Shown here: piece after piece, positions 45,084 through 59,210 of the stretch
Layout: every line of letters begins with the position of its first letter
Position numbering within the stretch: position 1 is the first letter of the stretch
NCBI RefSeq assembly: GCF_025426255.1
Contig: NZ_CP104861.1
Location: 806,001 to 870,000, forward strand
From: Pseudomonas fragi
Lineage (GTDB): Bacteria > Pseudomonadota > Gammaproteobacteria > Pseudomonadales > Pseudomonadaceae
DNA: 64,000 nt
Reading direction: 5' to 3'
Notes under the pieces: generated by a model
The model's database searches: none
Told to the model about the DNA's origin: nothing
Seen by the model: only the letters and a program-made list of their open reading frames with translations
Position numbers and translations under genes: made by a program

Positions 45084-45084
45084 T

Positions 45085-45116
45085 AAAAAAGGCGACCTGA
45101 GAAGGTCGCCTTTTTT
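45085..45116. terminator. Bidirectional terminator sspB/dolP
   Basis: AAAAAAGGCGACCT and AGGTCGCCTTTTTT pair around a short loop. Both converging genes end beside it. Confidence 0.92.
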
Positions 45117-45137
45117 GTGTCTGGCAGTTGGGTGCTG

Positions 45138-46309
<1,172 letters not shown>

Positions 46310-46444
46310 CTATGTGACCTTAAGTAGGGCGGCTGGTCGGGCGTGATCCAGGTGTTCCTGAGTGACTTCCCGGCACAAAAATGTGCAGCCAGCAAAGCAA
46401 AGCAAAATCGTTTAAAAAAGGGTGCTGGAATCGGCCTGGCAGCG

Positions 46445-46810
46445 TTATTGGCTGTCAAAGGCATTCCGTAGCCAGTTCAATTGGGGTGTTGCGCTGTCCA
46501 TGGTCACCACGTCAAATCGGCATGGGTGATTGGCCCAGCGCGTCTGGCGCTGTAAAAAATACTGAGCGGCAAGTATCAGCTTTTGTCGCTTGCGAGCGTC
46601 AATGCTGGCCAGTGCGCCACCCCATTGCGCGTGTTGTCGGTAACGAACTTCGACGAATACTACTGTATCGCCGTCAAGCATGACCAGATCCAGCTCGCCA
46701 CGCTTGCATGACCAGTTCTGCGCCAACAGGCGCAAACCCTGTTGCTCAAGATGCCGCAACGCCAGGCGTTCGGCATCCTTGCCAGTTTGCTGGCTTGAGC
46801 GCTCGGGCAT
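46445..46810 (-). CDS. yraN: YraN (UPF0102) nuclease-like protein
   Basis: This 121-residue protein has a restriction-endonuclease-like fold: the acidic and lysine pattern is in RGELDLVMLDGDTVVFVEVRYR, where E-L-D and E-V-R sit at the usual spacing. The usual lysine after EV is an arginine here. It starts with the last base of the lpoA stop, so the two genes share a transcript. Function is unproven. Confidence 0.9.
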   Translation of the reverse strand: MPERSSQQTGKDAERLALRHLEQQGLRLLAQNWSCKRGELDLVMLDGDTVVFVEVRYRQHAQWGGALASIDARKRQKLILAAQYFLQRQTRWANHPCRFDVVTMDSATPQLNWLRNAFDSQ

Positions 46811-48585
46811 CAGTTAGGAGTATCAGGCAGGCGTTGAGGCTGGCCATTGGTGAACTCGGCCCACGGCAGTTGACGCTCTACACGTTGCGCCGGGCTCATG
46901 CTCAGGCTGCCTGACAAGCCGTCAATCCGGCTATCGGGCAGGGCTTTCAACTGGCCCAGGCTCGATGTCAGGCGATAGGCGTCGATGCCCATTGCATACA
47001 GGCGCCCCAGGCTGCCGCCGGCTTGTGGCCATTGCGCTGTTACTTGCTGGCGCAACGGGTTTGCAGGGTCGAGCAGCCAAGGTGTTTCACAAAAACGGAT
47101 ACCGTTCATGTCGTTGTACTGATTTTGGTCGCCGCTGGCACTGAATACATGGGAGGTCGCGTAAACCGGGATGTCGCCTGCGTACTGGTAGTTCAGGGTC
47201 GGTTTGATCTGCTGGGCCTGCTGAGGGGTAGCGGCCAGGAAGATAAATTCCATGTCGTGGCGACGCGAAGGTTCGGCAGCACTGCCACCGGTTTTACGCA
47301 GTTGCACCAGGTCAGCGACCTGCTGGGCCAGTGCTACGGGCTTGTCGATATGCTCAACGCCGACGATGGTGCCGCCATGGGCTTCCCATTCCTGGCGGAA
47401 CGCCTTGAGTACGCGATTGCCCCACTCGCCGACGGGCACCATGGCGCCAGCACGGGTCAGGCCGTCGGCCCGGGCGCGGCGAGCCACTTCGCGGGCTTCA
47501 TCTTCAGCCGCCAGACCGAACTGGAACAGTTGTGCGGGGGCTTGTGCGCCCTCGCTGTAGTTCAGAGCCAGGGTGGTGATTGGCAGCTGTTGGCGGGTGC
47601 TGAGCTGTTTGACCAGTGGTTTTTCCAGCGGTCCCACCACCAGTTGCACGCCATCGGCTTGCGCCTTGCGATAGAACTCATCCAGCGATGTCAGGCGCGA
47701 GCTGTCATAGAACTGAATGCTCGGCGGGTTTTGTCCGGCCTGTTGAGCCTGGTAGTGGGCAGCCATAAAACCATCACGCAGTGCTTTGCTGACTGAGGCC
47801 AGTTGGCCCTCTTGTGGCAGCAGCAAGGCAATTTTGGTCAGCGGCTGGCTGGCCAGCTCCTTGAGTTTGATCAGCGGTGTTGGCAGTTGGATGGCAGCCG
47901 GATGAGCGGGGTTCTGTGCGCGCCATTGATCGATGGCGTTTTGCTGATCCTGCAAGGTGCCAGCGCTCTTGACGGCCAATGCCAGGGACATCCATCCACC
48001 CAGTACATCGTTGCTCTGCGTGCGCAGTTGATCGACCGGCAAGGCGGCAACCAGTGCCCAAATGGCTTCATTGTTACTGTTGGCGGCATCGCCGGTCAGG
48101 CTTGAGCTCATCGCTGCGCGTTCGCGTGCGGCCGCCAGCGTCTGGCCGTCGGCCTCAAGGGCGCGGGCGTGAACGGTGTGCGTGCGTACTTGCAAGTCGG
48201 CTGGCAGCTCGCCGAGAACCGACATGCTCGGGTGGCTCAGTGCAGTCAGCGCGGCCTTGGGGTCGTTGCGGCTCATTGCCAGCTCAGCTGTCAGCGTGCT
48301 GGCAAATACTTGCTGGGCGGGTTTGAGCTGATCCAGCGGAACCAGGGCCAAAATCTGTGTGGCGCGGGTATTGTTCTGCTGGCGCAGAGCAAGGTCGGCA
48401 GCTGACAAGCGCAGCAGCGCGGCCTTCTCCGGATTTGTGCTCTCGGATGCCTGCTGGAGCAGTTGCTCAAGGCTGGCGTCCGGGGTCCGTGGAAGTTCGC
48501 CAAGGCTGGACGAGGGCGAGCTGGCGCAAGCCGCCAACAGGGCAGCAAGGCAGAGGGCAGTGAACAGCCGCAGGCAAGCGATCAT
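46810..48585 (-). CDS. lpoA: LpoA-type activator of PBP1A
   Basis: This 591-residue lipoprotein has a lipobox LLAACA and an N-terminal helical TPR-like region. A C-terminal substrate-binding-like domain starts around residue 270 (IALLLPQEGQLASVSKALRDGF). Outer-membrane LpoA stimulates the PBP1A transpeptidase across the wall. The start at 48585 has AGGAAC upstream. It is divergent from rsmI. Confidence 0.92.
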   Translation of the reverse strand: MIACLRLFTALCLAALLAACASSPSSSLGELPRTPDASLEQLLQQASESTNPEKAALLRLSAADLALRQQNNTRATQILALVPLDQLKPAQQVFASTLTAELAMSRNDPKAALTALSHPSMSVLGELPADLQVRTHTVHARALEADGQTLAAARERAAMSSSLTGDAANSNNEAIWALVAALPVDQLRTQSNDVLGGWMSLALAVKSAGTLQDQQNAIDQWRAQNPAHPAAIQLPTPLIKLKELASQPLTKIALLLPQEGQLASVSKALRDGFMAAHYQAQQAGQNPPSIQFYDSSRLTSLDEFYRKAQADGVQLVVGPLEKPLVKQLSTRQQLPITTLALNYSEGAQAPAQLFQFGLAAEDEAREVARRARADGLTRAGAMVPVGEWGNRVLKAFRQEWEAHGGTIVGVEHIDKPVALAQQVADLVQLRKTGGSAAEPSRRHDMEFIFLAATPQQAQQIKPTLNYQYAGDIPVYATSHVFSASGDQNQYNDMNGIRFCETPWLLDPANPLRQQVTAQWPQAGGSLGRLYAMGIDAYRLTSSLGQLKALPDSRIDGLSGSLSMSPAQRVERQLPWAEFTNGQPQRLPDTPN

Positions 48586-48802
48586 GTAGTGTTCCTGATA
48601 CTCGATCAAATGAGTGGAGAAGTGTACCCAAGCGTTGGCCGGGGCGCGATGTTACCGGCAATAAAGCCTGAATTTAGATGAGTTCTGTACGTTGTAACGG
48701 TGAAAGTTTACCCGGTTGGCGCTTTGTAGCCTGCAGGGTGGGTGCGTTCATGAGGGCTCTACGCGCTACAATGGCGCCTTTAACTCTTATGAGGTGTGCG
48801 TT

Positions 48803-49675
48803 TTGACTGCTCCAGGTGATTTGAATTCCGTTCTTGGCTCACTTTATGTGGTGGCCACGCCCATCGGTAACCTGGACGACATCAGTGCGCGTGCCCTCAA
48901 GGTGCTGCGTGACGTGTCGCTGATTGCGGCCGAAGACACGCGCCACTCCTTGCGCTTGCTGCAACATTTCGGCATTTCCACGCCGCTGGGTGCCTGTCAC
49001 GAGCACAACGAGCGTGATGAGGGTAGCCGCTTCATTCAGCGTTTGCTGGCGGGTGAAGATGTTGCACTGATCTCCGATGCCGGTACGCCGTTGATCTCCG
49101 ATCCGGGTTATCACCTCGTGCGTCAGGCGCGCGCTGCCGGGGTCAGGGTTGTGCCTGTGCCGGGTGCCTGCGCCTTGATTGCCGCCCTGTCTGCGGCGGG
49201 ATTGCCTTCTGATCGCTTTATCTTTGAAGGGTTCTTGCCTGCCAAGGCTGTTGGGCGTCGCTCGCGCCTGGAATTACTGAAAGAAGAACCGCGCACGCTG
49301 ATTTTTTATGAGGCGCCGCACCGTATTCTTGAATGTCTGCAAGATCTTGAGCTGGTATTTGGCCCTGACCGTCCGGCGTTGCTGGCGCGTGAGCTGACCA
49401 AAACCTTCGAAACACTCAAGGGGTTGCCGCTGTCCGAGTTGCGCGCATTTGTTGAAGGCGACAGTAATCAGCAGCGCGGTGAGTGTGTTGTGCTGGTTGC
49501 AGGCTGGACTGCACCTGAAACGGACGAAGTGGTCAGCAGTGAAGCCATGCGTATTCTCGATCTGTTGCTTAAAGAGATGCCACTCAAGCGTGCGGCGGCA
49601 CTTGCGGCTGAAATAACGGGTGAGCGCAAAAATGTGCTGTATCAAGTTGCGTTGGAAAAGCAAAAAGTTGAGTAA
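48803..49675 (+). CDS. rsmI: 16S rRNA C1402 ribose methyltransferase RsmI
   Basis: This 290-residue enzyme 2'-O-methylates C1402 of 16S rRNA. The tetrapyrrole-methylase fold shows LYVVATPIGNLDDISARALK at the start and LISDAGTPLISDPGYHLV. The start codon is TTG at 48803, with GAGGTGTG seven bases upstream; the longer frame has no ribosome site. It is divergent from lpoA and upstream of rnpB. Confidence 0.93.
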   Translation: MTAPGDLNSVLGSLYVVATPIGNLDDISARALKVLRDVSLIAAEDTRHSLRLLQHFGISTPLGACHEHNERDEGSRFIQRLLAGEDVALISDAGTPLISDPGYHLVRQARAAGVRVVPVPGACALIAALSAAGLPSDRFIFEGFLPAKAVGRRSRLELLKEEPRTLIFYEAPHRILECLQDLELVFGPDRPALLARELTKTFETLKGLPLSELRAFVEGDSNQQRGECVVLVAGWTAPETDEVVSSEAMRILDLLLKEMPLKRAAALAAEITGERKNVLYQVALEKQKVE

Positions 49676-49815
49676 TGACTAGTAGTAAGTGATGGCATTT
49701 TGATGTCTTTGTGTGTTTGAACCTGCTGTTAAAGGCTGCGAGTCGGGTAAATGAAGCAGTCTTGCGGCTTTTAACGCTTGTTCTATACGCTCTGTACAGT
49801 TAACCTTCGCGCCGG

Positions 49816-50172
49816 AGAGTCGATTGGACAGTCGCTGCCTTCTATGAAAATTAGAGGGGGGAGGAAAGTCCGGGCTCCATAGGGCGAAGTGCCAGGTAAT
49901 GCCTGGGAGGCGTGAGCCTACGGAAAGTGCCACAGAAAATAACCGCCTAAGTGCTTCGGCACCGGTAAGGGTGAAAAGGTGCGGTAAGAGCGCACCGCAC
50001 GACTGGCAACAGTTCGTGGCTAGGTAAACCCCACTTGGAGCAAGACCAAATAGGGTTCCAAGGCGTGGCCCGCGCTGGAACCGGGTAGGTTGCTAAAGAT
50101 GTCCAGTGATGGCCATCGTAGACGAATGACTGTTCACGACAGAACCCGGCTTACAGATCGACTCTCCACCTT
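49816..50172 (+). ncRNA. rnpB: RNase P RNA
   Basis: This catalytic RNA of the tRNA 5'-processing enzyme is the bacterial A type. Universal parts are GAGGAAAGTCCGGGCTCC near the 5' end, the AAGGGTGAAAAGGTGCGGTAAGAG region and ACAGAACCCGGCTTA near the 3' end. The first and last helices (AGAGTCGAT with ATCGACTCT) pair. Exact ends are estimated. Its place between rsmI and the dcw operon is usual in pseudomonads. Confidence 0.95.
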
Positions 50173-50421
50173 TTTCTCTTCTGCTTGCCATGCAGGCAGA
50201 TTGCTACACCCGCAATCGCTTAATCCCCTCGCAATCTTTTACAAGAACATTCCCGACGTAATGCCAAAAAGTTCTTACTCTTAACAAACTACTTTAAGTT
50301 TGAAGACTAGAGCATTGAATTTGTTGCGCGTAGCTCGTCAAAAAACCCTCCCGCTTACTGCTCCACGTCTATTTCCCCTCCTAAATCTCAGTAATGTAAG
50401 GGTTTTCCTGTGGGCCGCTCC
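50173..50421. other. Intergenic leader before the dcw promoter
   Basis: This 250-base stretch between rnpB and the mra promoter contains no gene that I can support. A T-rich segment follows rnpB immediately and may help end it. No further repeat was recognised. Confidence 0.5.
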
Positions 50422-50451
50422 TTGACGGTGTGGTGGGCGCATTCCTATAGT
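50422..50451 (+). promoter_or_regulatory. Promoter of the dcw operon (Pmra)
   Basis: TTGACG (50422-50427) and TATAGT (50446-50451) have an 18-base spacer, a good sigma-70 fit. The MraZ boxes start just downstream, so MraZ bound there would cover the start point. Confidence 0.75.
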
Positions 50452-50458
50452 GTGCATA

Positions 50459-50484
50459 AGTGGTGGAAAGTGGCATAAAGTGGG
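50459..50484 (+). promoter_or_regulatory. MraZ-binding boxes
   Basis: Three AGTGG boxes at 50459, 50469 and 50479 are spaced exactly ten bases apart, the layout bound by MraZ in other bacteria. They lie between the dcw -10 box and mraZ, which fits negative autoregulation. Confidence 0.8.
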
Positions 50485-50524
50485 TTTTTTAGACGTAAAA
50501 CGCTAATATTTGGAGAAGCGATCA

Positions 50525-50980
50525 ATGTTTCGCGGAGCCAACGCAATCAGTCTCGATGCCAAGGGCCGTCTCGCAATGCCGAGCCGGTACCGCGACGAGT
50601 TGATTTCGCGTAGTTCCGGACAACTGATCGTGACCATAGATGCGGTCGATCCCTGCTTATGTGTGTATCCACTTGATGAGTGGGAACTGATTGAAACCAA
50701 GCTGCGGGCGTTGCCTTCGTTGCGTGAAGAAAACCGCCGTTTGCAACGTCTGTTGATTGGTAATGCCGTCGATCTTGAGCTCGATGGCAGTGGTCGTTTT
50801 CTGGTGCCGCCGCGTTTGCGTGAATATGCCAAGTTGGATAAGCGCGCGATGTTGGTGGGGCAGTTAAACAAGTTTCAACTGTGGGACGAGGATGCCTGGG
50901 AAGCTGTTTCTGCCGCTGACCTTGCAGCCATTCAACAACCGGGCGCCATGCCTGACGAACTGCGTGATTTAATTCTGTGA
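50525..50980 (+). CDS. mraZ: Transcriptional regulator MraZ
   Basis: This 151-residue AbrB-like DNA-binding protein represses the dcw operon. Its two repeats carry the motif [13 protein letters not shown] and the second [13 protein letters not shown]. The ATG at 50525 has GGAGAAG upstream. Its stop overlaps the rsmH start by four bases. Confidence 0.97.
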   Translation: MFRGANAISLDAKGRLAMPSRYRDELISRSSGQLIVTIDAVDPCLCVYPLDEWELIETKLRALPSLREENRRLQRLLIGNAVDLELDGSGRFLVPPRLREYAKLDKRAMLVGQLNKFQLWDEDAWEAVSAADLAAIQQPGAMPDELRDLIL

Positions 50981-51920
50981 CTATAGATAGCGGCTTCAAC
51001 CACATCACCGTACTGCTCGACGAAGCCGTAGAGGCTCTCGCCGTACGTCCTGATGGATGCTATCTGGATGGCACCTTCGGTCGCGGCGGACATAGCCGCC
51101 TGATTCTCCAGAAGCTTGGTCCCGAGGGGCAACTGCTCGGGTTTGATAAAGATCCACAGGCAATTGCCACCGGGCAAGCGCTAGCGGCCGAAGACGGCCG
51201 CTTTGTTATTGTGCAGCGCAGCTTTGCTGAAATGGGATCCGAAATTGCCGATCGCGGTCTGGCCGGCAAAGTAGACGGTATCCTGCTCGATCTGGGCGTG
51301 TCTTCGCCGCAGCTTGACGATCCTGAACGCGGCTTCAGTTTTATGAATGACGGCCCGCTGGATATGCGCATGGACCCGGATCGCGGGATCAGCGCTGCCG
51401 AGTTCGTCAACAGTGCATCCCAGGAAGAAATTGCCCGCGTATTCAAGGAATATGGCGAAGAGCGCTTTTCCGGGCGCATGGCGCGTGCTGTTGTAGAGCG
51501 TCGCGTTATCAAGCCCTTTGAGCGCACTGGTGACCTTGCTGAAGTCCTGAAAGTGGCCAATCCGGCCTGGGAAAAAGGCAAGCACCCGGCAACCCGCACC
51601 TTCCAGGGTTTGCGCATTCACGTAAACAACGAGCTGGGCGACCTTGAAGCAGGCCTTGAGGCTGCATTGGAGTCTCTGGCAATCGGCGGCCGTCTGGTCG
51701 TGATCAGCTTCCACTCCCTTGAAGATCGCATCGTCAAATTGTTCATGCGCAAGTTGGTCAAGGGCGAACCTGACAACCTGCCGCGTGGCTTGCCGGTTCA
51801 GCACGTCGCGTTTGTGCCGAAAATCAAAATTCATGGCAAGGCCCAGACTGCCTCTGACGCAGAACTCAAAGCCAACCCGCGCTCGCGCAGCGCTGTAATG
51901 CGCGTCGCGGAGAAGCTTCG

Positions 51921-51924
<4 letters not shown>
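50977..51924 (+). CDS. rsmH: 16S rRNA C1402 N4-methyltransferase RsmH
   Basis: This 315-residue SAM enzyme methylates N4 of C1402, the same base that RsmI ribose-methylates. Motifs are [15 protein letters not shown] and [20 protein letters not shown]. The start is GTG within the mraZ stop. It is part of the dcw transcript. Confidence 0.97.
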
Positions 51925-53952
<2,028 letters not shown>

Positions 53953-53953
<1 letters not shown>

Positions 53954-55416
53954 TGTCCCTGAGTCTGAACAAGATTTTCCCTCACGCCGGTCACGATCTG
54001 CTTATTCGTGAGTTGACCCTCGACAGTCGCAACGTGCGCGCAGGTGATTTGTTCCTTGCGGTGCCCGGCGGCAAGCTCGATGGCCGTGAACATATAGCTG
54101 ATGCTTTGAAGCGCGGCGCTGCTGCGGTGGCCTATGAAGTGGACGGTGCTGATGTACTGCCTATCTCGGCAGTTCCGCTGATTCCGGTAAAAGGCCTGGC
54201 GGCCCAGTTGTCGGATATTGCCGGGCGTTTTTATGGCGAGCCAAGCCGTCACCTCAATCTGGTTGGCGTGACCGGCACCAACGGCAAGACCAGCGTCACT
54301 CAGCTGGTGGCGCAAGCGCTTGACCTGCTGGGTCAGCACTGCGGCATCGTCGGCACATTGGGCACTGGCTTTTATGGTGCGCTGCAAAGCGGTCGCCATA
54401 CCACGCCGGACCCAATTGCTGTTCAGGCCATGTTGGCCGACCTGAAAAAGGCCGGGGCCAAGGCGGTTGCCATGGAGGTTTCCTCCCATGGTCTGGATCA
54501 GGGCCGGGTCAGTGCATTGGCGTTCGACGTCGCGGTGCTGACCAACCTGTCCCGCGACCACCTGGATTACCACGGCACGATGGAGGCTTACGCCGCCGCC
54601 AAAGCCAAGCTGTTTGCCTGGCCGGATTTGCGTTGCCGGGTGCTGAATCTGGACGACCAGTTCGGTCGCCAACTGGCCTCTGAAAAGCACGACTCGCGCT
54701 TGATCAGCTACAGCCTTGAAGACAGCAGCGCTACGTTGTATTGCCGCGATGCGACTTTCGATGACGACGGCGTGCGCGCCACGGTGGTGACTGCCCAAGG
54801 TGAGCACCTTCTGCGTAGCGCCTTGCTCGGACGCTTCAACCTGAGCAACGTGCTGGCCGCTGTTGGCGCCTTGTTGGGGTTGGATTACGCACTGGACGAA
54901 ATTCTCGCCGTGCTGCCAAGGCTGGAAGGTCCGGTCGGCCGCATGCAGCGTCTGGGCGGCGGCAGCAAACCGCTGGTGGTGGTCGACTATGCCCACACCC
55001 CGGACGCGCTGGAAAAAGTATTGCTGGCGCTGCGCCCTCATGCCAAAGGCAAGCTGCTGTGCCTGTTCGGCTGTGGCGGCGACCGTGATCGCGGCAAGCG
55101 TCCGTTGATGGCGCAAGTGGTTGAGCGTTTGGCTGACGGGGTTCTGGTCACTGACGACAACCCACGTTCAGAAGCCCCTGCGCAAATTTTTGATGACATC
55201 CGTGTTGGCTTTGTTGCGCCGCAGAACGTCACGTTTTTGGCAGGTCGCGGTGATGCCATCGCTCAAATCATTGCCGGTGCCAGCGTCGAAGACGTGATCG
55301 TGCTGGCAGGTAAAGGTCACGAGGACTATCAGGAAATCAACGGCGAACGCCACGACTTCTCTGATCTGGTCGAAGCCGAAAAAGCGCTCAATAGCTGGGA
55401 GGCGGCTCATGCTTAA
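53953..55416 (+). CDS. murE: UDP-MurNAc-tripeptide synthetase MurE
   Basis: This 487-residue Mur ligase adds the third residue of the stem peptide. The ATP loop is GTNGKTSVT. The DNPR motif in TDDNPRSEAP shows that it adds meso-diaminopimelate, as in other Gram-negatives. The ends overlap both neighbours (ftsI by 1 base, murF by 8). Confidence 0.97.
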
Positions 55417-56776
55417 GCCTCTGTTGTTGAGTGAAGTTGCCGTTGCCCTGCAGGGGCGTGTGGTTGAGGCGGACTGCCGCTTCAATGGCGTCAGTATCGA
55501 CAGCCGGGCGATCACCAAGGGGCAGTTGTTTATTGCACTGACCGGTCCGCGCTTTGATGGCCACGATTACCTGAATGAAGTTGCAGCCAAGGGCGCTGTT
55601 GCGGCCTTGGTCGAGCGCGAAGTGCCCGAGTCGACGTTGCCACAACTGGTGGTCAAGGATACCCGCGAAGCCCTGGGCCGATTGGGTGCGCTCAATCGTG
55701 CCGGTTATGACAAGCCGGTTGCGGCCATTACCGGTTCCAGTGGCAAGACCACCGTCAAGGAAATGCTTGCCTGCATTCTGCGTACCCGTGGCCCGGTGCT
55801 GGCGACCAAAGGCAATTTGAACAATGATCTGGGCGTGCCGCTGACGCTGCTCGAACTGACATCGGAGCACACGGCTGCGGTAATCGAGTTGGGTGCTTCG
55901 CGTGTTGGCGAGATCGCTTATACCGTCGCCATGACCAAGCCGCATGTTGCCGTGCTCAATAATGCTGGCACCGCTCATGTGGGCGAGTTCGGCGGGCCGG
56001 AAAAAATCGTCGAGGCCAAGGGCGAGATTATTGAAGGGCTGGATGCTGATGGCATCGCGGTTCTGAATCTGGATGACAAGGCATTCGCCATCTGGAACAA
56101 CCGGGCTGCCGGGCGCAAGGTGCTCAGCTTCGCACTCGCCAACCCTCAGGCTGACTTTTATGCCAGCGATCTGACCCGCGATGCACGGGGTTGCCCAGGT
56201 TTCACATTGCACAGCCCGCTGGGTGCCGAACCGGTTCAACTGAACCTGCTGGGCAACCATAATGTGGCTAATGCATTGGCTGCGGCGGCAGCCGCACATG
56301 CCTTGGGTGTCTCGTTGTTTGGCATCAAAACCGGTCTTGAAGCTGTGTTGCCGGTCAAGGGCCGTGCGGTCGCGCAAATGACTGGCACAGGTCTGCGAAT
56401 TATTGATGACACTTACAACGCAAACCCCACCTCAATGTGTGCTGCCGTTGATATACTCGCCGCCTTTTCCGGCCGCACCGTCCTGGTGCTCGGAGATATT
56501 GGCGAACTGGGTGAGTGGGCGGAGCAAGGACATCGTGAAGTAGGCGCTTATGCCGCCGACAAAGTTTCAGCGCTCTATGCGGTGGGACCCATGATGGCTC
56601 ATGCCGTCACAGCATTTGGACACCAGGCTCGTCACTTCGCCAATCAGGCTGACCTGATCAAGGCGCTTCGCGCTGAGCACGAAACAAACACCACTATTTT
56701 GATCAAGGGCTCGCGCAGCGCAGCGATGGAAAACGTCGTTGCGGCTTTGTGCGGTTCCAGCGGGGAGAAACATTAA
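55409..56776 (+). CDS. murF: UDP-MurNAc-pentapeptide synthetase MurF
   Basis: This 455-residue ligase adds D-Ala-D-Ala. The ATP loop is [13 protein letters not shown]. The N-terminal domain has the expected [14 protein letters not shown]. It overlaps murE by eight bases and shares one base with mraY. Confidence 0.97.
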   Translation: MLKPLLLSEVAVALQGRVVEADCRFNGVSIDSRAITKGQLFIALTGPRFDGHDYLNEVAAKGAVAALVEREVPESTLPQLVVKDTREALGRLGALNRAGYDKPVAAITGSSGKTTVKEMLACILRTRGPVLATKGNLNNDLGVPLTLLELTSEHTAAVIELGASRVGEIAYTVAMTKPHVAVLNNAGTAHVGEFGGPEKIVEAKGEIIEGLDADGIAVLNLDDKAFAIWNNRAAGRKVLSFALANPQADFYASDLTRDARGCPGFTLHSPLGAEPVQLNLLGNHNVANALAAAAAAHALGVSLFGIKTGLEAVLPVKGRAVAQMTGTGLRIIDDTYNANPTSMCAAVDILAAFSGRTVLVLGDIGELGEWAEQGHREVGAYAADKVSALYAVGPMMAHAVTAFGHQARHFANQADLIKALRAEHETNTTILIKGSRSAAMENVVAALCGSSGEKH

Positions 56777-57858
56777 TGCTGCTGCTGCTAGCGGAGTATC
56801 TGCAACAGTTCTACAAAGGCTTCGGGGTCTTCCAGTACCTGTCCCTGCGCGGGATTCTCGGGGTACTGACCGCGTTAACCTTGTCGCTGTGCCTGGGGCC
56901 GTGGATGATCCGCACCCTGCAAAACCGTCAGATCGGCCAATCGGTACGTAATGACGGCCCGCAATCGCATTTGTCCAAATCCGGCACCCCGACCATGGGT
57001 GGTGCACTGATTCTGTCGGCGATCACTATCAGCACGCTGTTGTGGGCTGACTTGAGCAACCGTTATGTGTGGGTCGTGATGATCGTGACCCTGCTGTTCG
57101 GCGCCATCGGCTGGGTTGACGACTACCGCAAGGTAATCGAGAAAAACTCCCGTGGCCTTCCGAGTCGCTGGAAGTACTTCTGGCAGTCGGTGTTCGGTCT
57201 GGGTGCAGCGATCTTCTTGTACATGACGGCGCCAAGCGCGGTTGAAACCACGCTGATCCTGCCAATCCTCAAAGATGCCAGCATCCCGTTGGGTATCGGC
57301 TTTGTGGTACTGACCTACTTCGTGATCGTCGGTTCGAGCAACGCGGTCAACCTGACTGACGGCCTCGATGGCCTGGCGATCATGCCTACCGTAATGGTCG
57401 GCGGCGCGCTGGGGATCTTCTGCTACCTGTCGGGTAACGTGAAATTCGCCGACTACCTGCTGATCCCGTATGTGCCGGGCGCAGGTGAGTTGATTGTGTT
57501 CTGTGGCGCATTGATAGGCGCCGGTCTCGGGTTCTTGTGGTTCAACACTTACCCGGCACAAGTCTTCATGGGTGATGTCGGCGCACTGGCGCTGGGCGCT
57601 GCCCTGGGCACTATCGCGGTGATCGTGCGTCAGGAAATCGTGCTGTTCATCATGGGCGGTGTGTTCGTGATGGAAACCCTGTCCGTGGTGATCCAGGTAG
57701 CGTCTTTCAAGTTGACCGGCAAGCGGGTGTTCCGCATGGCGCCGATTCATCACCACTTTGAACTTAAAGGTTGGCCCGAGCCACGAGTGATCGTCCGTTT
57801 CTGGATTATCACCGTGATCCTCGTATTGGTCGGCCTTGCCACGCTGAAGCTGAGGTAG
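56776..57858 (+). CDS. mraY: Lipid I synthase MraY
   Basis: This 360-residue membrane phosphotransferase joins UDP-MurNAc-pentapeptide to undecaprenyl phosphate. Catalytic aspartates are in GWVDDYRKV and [11 protein letters not shown], with the [16 protein letters not shown] motif near the end. The ATG at 56776 has GGGGAG upstream; the longer frame lies within murF. Confidence 0.97.
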   Translation: MLLLLAEYLQQFYKGFGVFQYLSLRGILGVLTALTLSLCLGPWMIRTLQNRQIGQSVRNDGPQSHLSKSGTPTMGGALILSAITISTLLWADLSNRYVWVVMIVTLLFGAIGWVDDYRKVIEKNSRGLPSRWKYFWQSVFGLGAAIFLYMTAPSAVETTLILPILKDASIPLGIGFVVLTYFVIVGSSNAVNLTDGLDGLAIMPTVMVGGALGIFCYLSGNVKFADYLLIPYVPGAGELIVFCGALIGAGLGFLWFNTYPAQVFMGDVGALALGAALGTIAVIVRQEIVLFIMGGVFVMETLSVVIQVASFKLTGKRVFRMAPIHHHFELKGWPEPRVIVRFWIITVILVLVGLATLKLR

Positions 57859-57863
57859 AACCT

Positions 57864-59210
57864 GTGTCTCTGATCGCTTCTGACCACTTCCGCATCGTTG
57901 TCGGCCTCGGCAAGAGCGGCATGTCCCTGGTGCGCTTTCTCGCGCAGCGGGGCGTGTCGTTCGCCGTGGCGGACACGCGGGAAAATCCACCGGAGCTGGC
58001 CACGCTGCGCCGTGACTACCCGCAAGTGGAAGTGCGTTGTGGCGAGCTGGATGTCGAATTCCTGTGCCGTGCCGACGAACTTTACGTGAGCCCCGGCCTG
58101 GCCCTGGCGACGCCGGCCCTGCAAGCAGCAGCGGCACGCGGCGTGAAGTTGTCGGGTGATATCGATCTGTTCGCGCGTAACGCGAAGGCACCGATCGTTG
58201 CAATCAGTGGTTCCAACGCCAAAAGCACCGTTACCACGCTGGTCGGTGAAATGGCTGTGGCTGCGGGCAAGCGTGTGGCGGTCGGTGGCAACCTCGGTAC
58301 GCCAGCGCTGGACCTGCTCAGCGATGACGTTGAACTGTACGTGATGGAACTGTCGAGCTTCCAGCTGGAAACCACCAATCACCTGGGTGCCGAAGTCGCC
58401 ACCGTACTCAACGTCAGCGAAGACCACATGGACCGCTATAGCGGCCTGCCGGCGTACCATCTGGCCAAACACCGGATTTTCCGTGGTGCCAGGCAAGTGG
58501 TGGTCAATCGTCAGGATGCCTTGACCCGTCCGCTGATGAGCGAGGGCCAGCCGTGCTGGACCTTCGGCTTGAGCGCTCCGGACTTCAAGGCCTTTGGCCT
58601 GCGCGAAGAAAACGGCGAAAAATACCTCGCCTTCGAATTTCAAAACCTGATGCCGGTACGCGAGCTCAAAGTTCGCGGTGCCCACAATCAGGCCAATGCC
58701 CTTGCGGCACTGGCGCTGGGGCATGCCGTTGGCTTGCCGTTCGACGCCATGCTGGCCAGCCTGCGTAACTTCACCGGCCTTGAGCACCGCTGCCAGTGGG
58801 TACGCGAGCTGGATGGCGTGAGTTACTACAACGACTCCAAGGCTACCAACGTCGGTGCAGCACTGGCTGCCATCAATGGCTTGGGCATGGACATGGACGG
58901 CAAACTGATCCTGATCGCTGGTGGTGACGGCAAAGGCGCCGACTTCAGCGGCCTGCGTGATTCTGTGGCCAAGTATTGCCGCGCCGTGGTGCTGATGGGT
59001 CGTGACGCAGGCTTGATCGCCGATGCCTTGGGCGATGCCGTGCCGCAAGTGCGTGTCGGTTCGTTGGACGAAGCCATTGCACAAAGCCGCTCGTTGGCCT
59101 TGCCGGGTGATGCGGTATTGCTGTCGCCCGCTTGCGCCAGTTTTGACATGTTCAAGAACTATGAAGAGCGCGGCCAGTTATTCGCCCGTGCTGTGGAGGT
59201 GCTGGCATGA
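57864..59210 (+). CDS. murD: UDP-MurNAc-alanine:D-glutamate ligase MurD
   Basis: This 448-residue ligase adds D-glutamate. The start is GTG at 57864 with GAGG upstream, giving MSLIASDHFRIVVGLGKSG. The ATP loop is ISGSNAKSTVTT, with alanine where most Mur ligases have glycine. NVSEDHMDRY is the metal site. Confidence 0.96.
   Translation: MSLIASDHFRIVVGLGKSGMSLVRFLAQRGVSFAVADTRENPPELATLRRDYPQVEVRCGELDVEFLCRADELYVSPGLALATPALQAAAARGVKLSGDIDLFARNAKAPIVAISGSNAKSTVTTLVGEMAVAAGKRVAVGGNLGTPALDLLSDDVELYVMELSSFQLETTNHLGAEVATVLNVSEDHMDRYSGLPAYHLAKHRIFRGARQVVVNRQDALTRPLMSEGQPCWTFGLSAPDFKAFGLREENGEKYLAFEFQNLMPVRELKVRGAHNQANALAALALGHAVGLPFDAMLASLRNFTGLEHRCQWVRELDGVSYYNDSKATNVGAALAAINGLGMDMDGKLILIAGGDGKGADFSGLRDSVAKYCRAVVLMGRDAGLIADALGDAVPQVRVGSLDEAIAQSRSLALPGDAVLLSPACASFDMFKNYEERGQLFARAVEVLA

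Noticed and set aside
49784..49800. Promoter boxes for rnpB (TATACG or TACAGT)
   Set aside because: Neither has a good -35 partner at proper spacing to the estimated 5' end, so no site was called.
56875..58203. Long minus-strand open frame over mraY and murD
   Set aside because: It crosses the ends of two certain genes and has an Arg/His-rich random composition.
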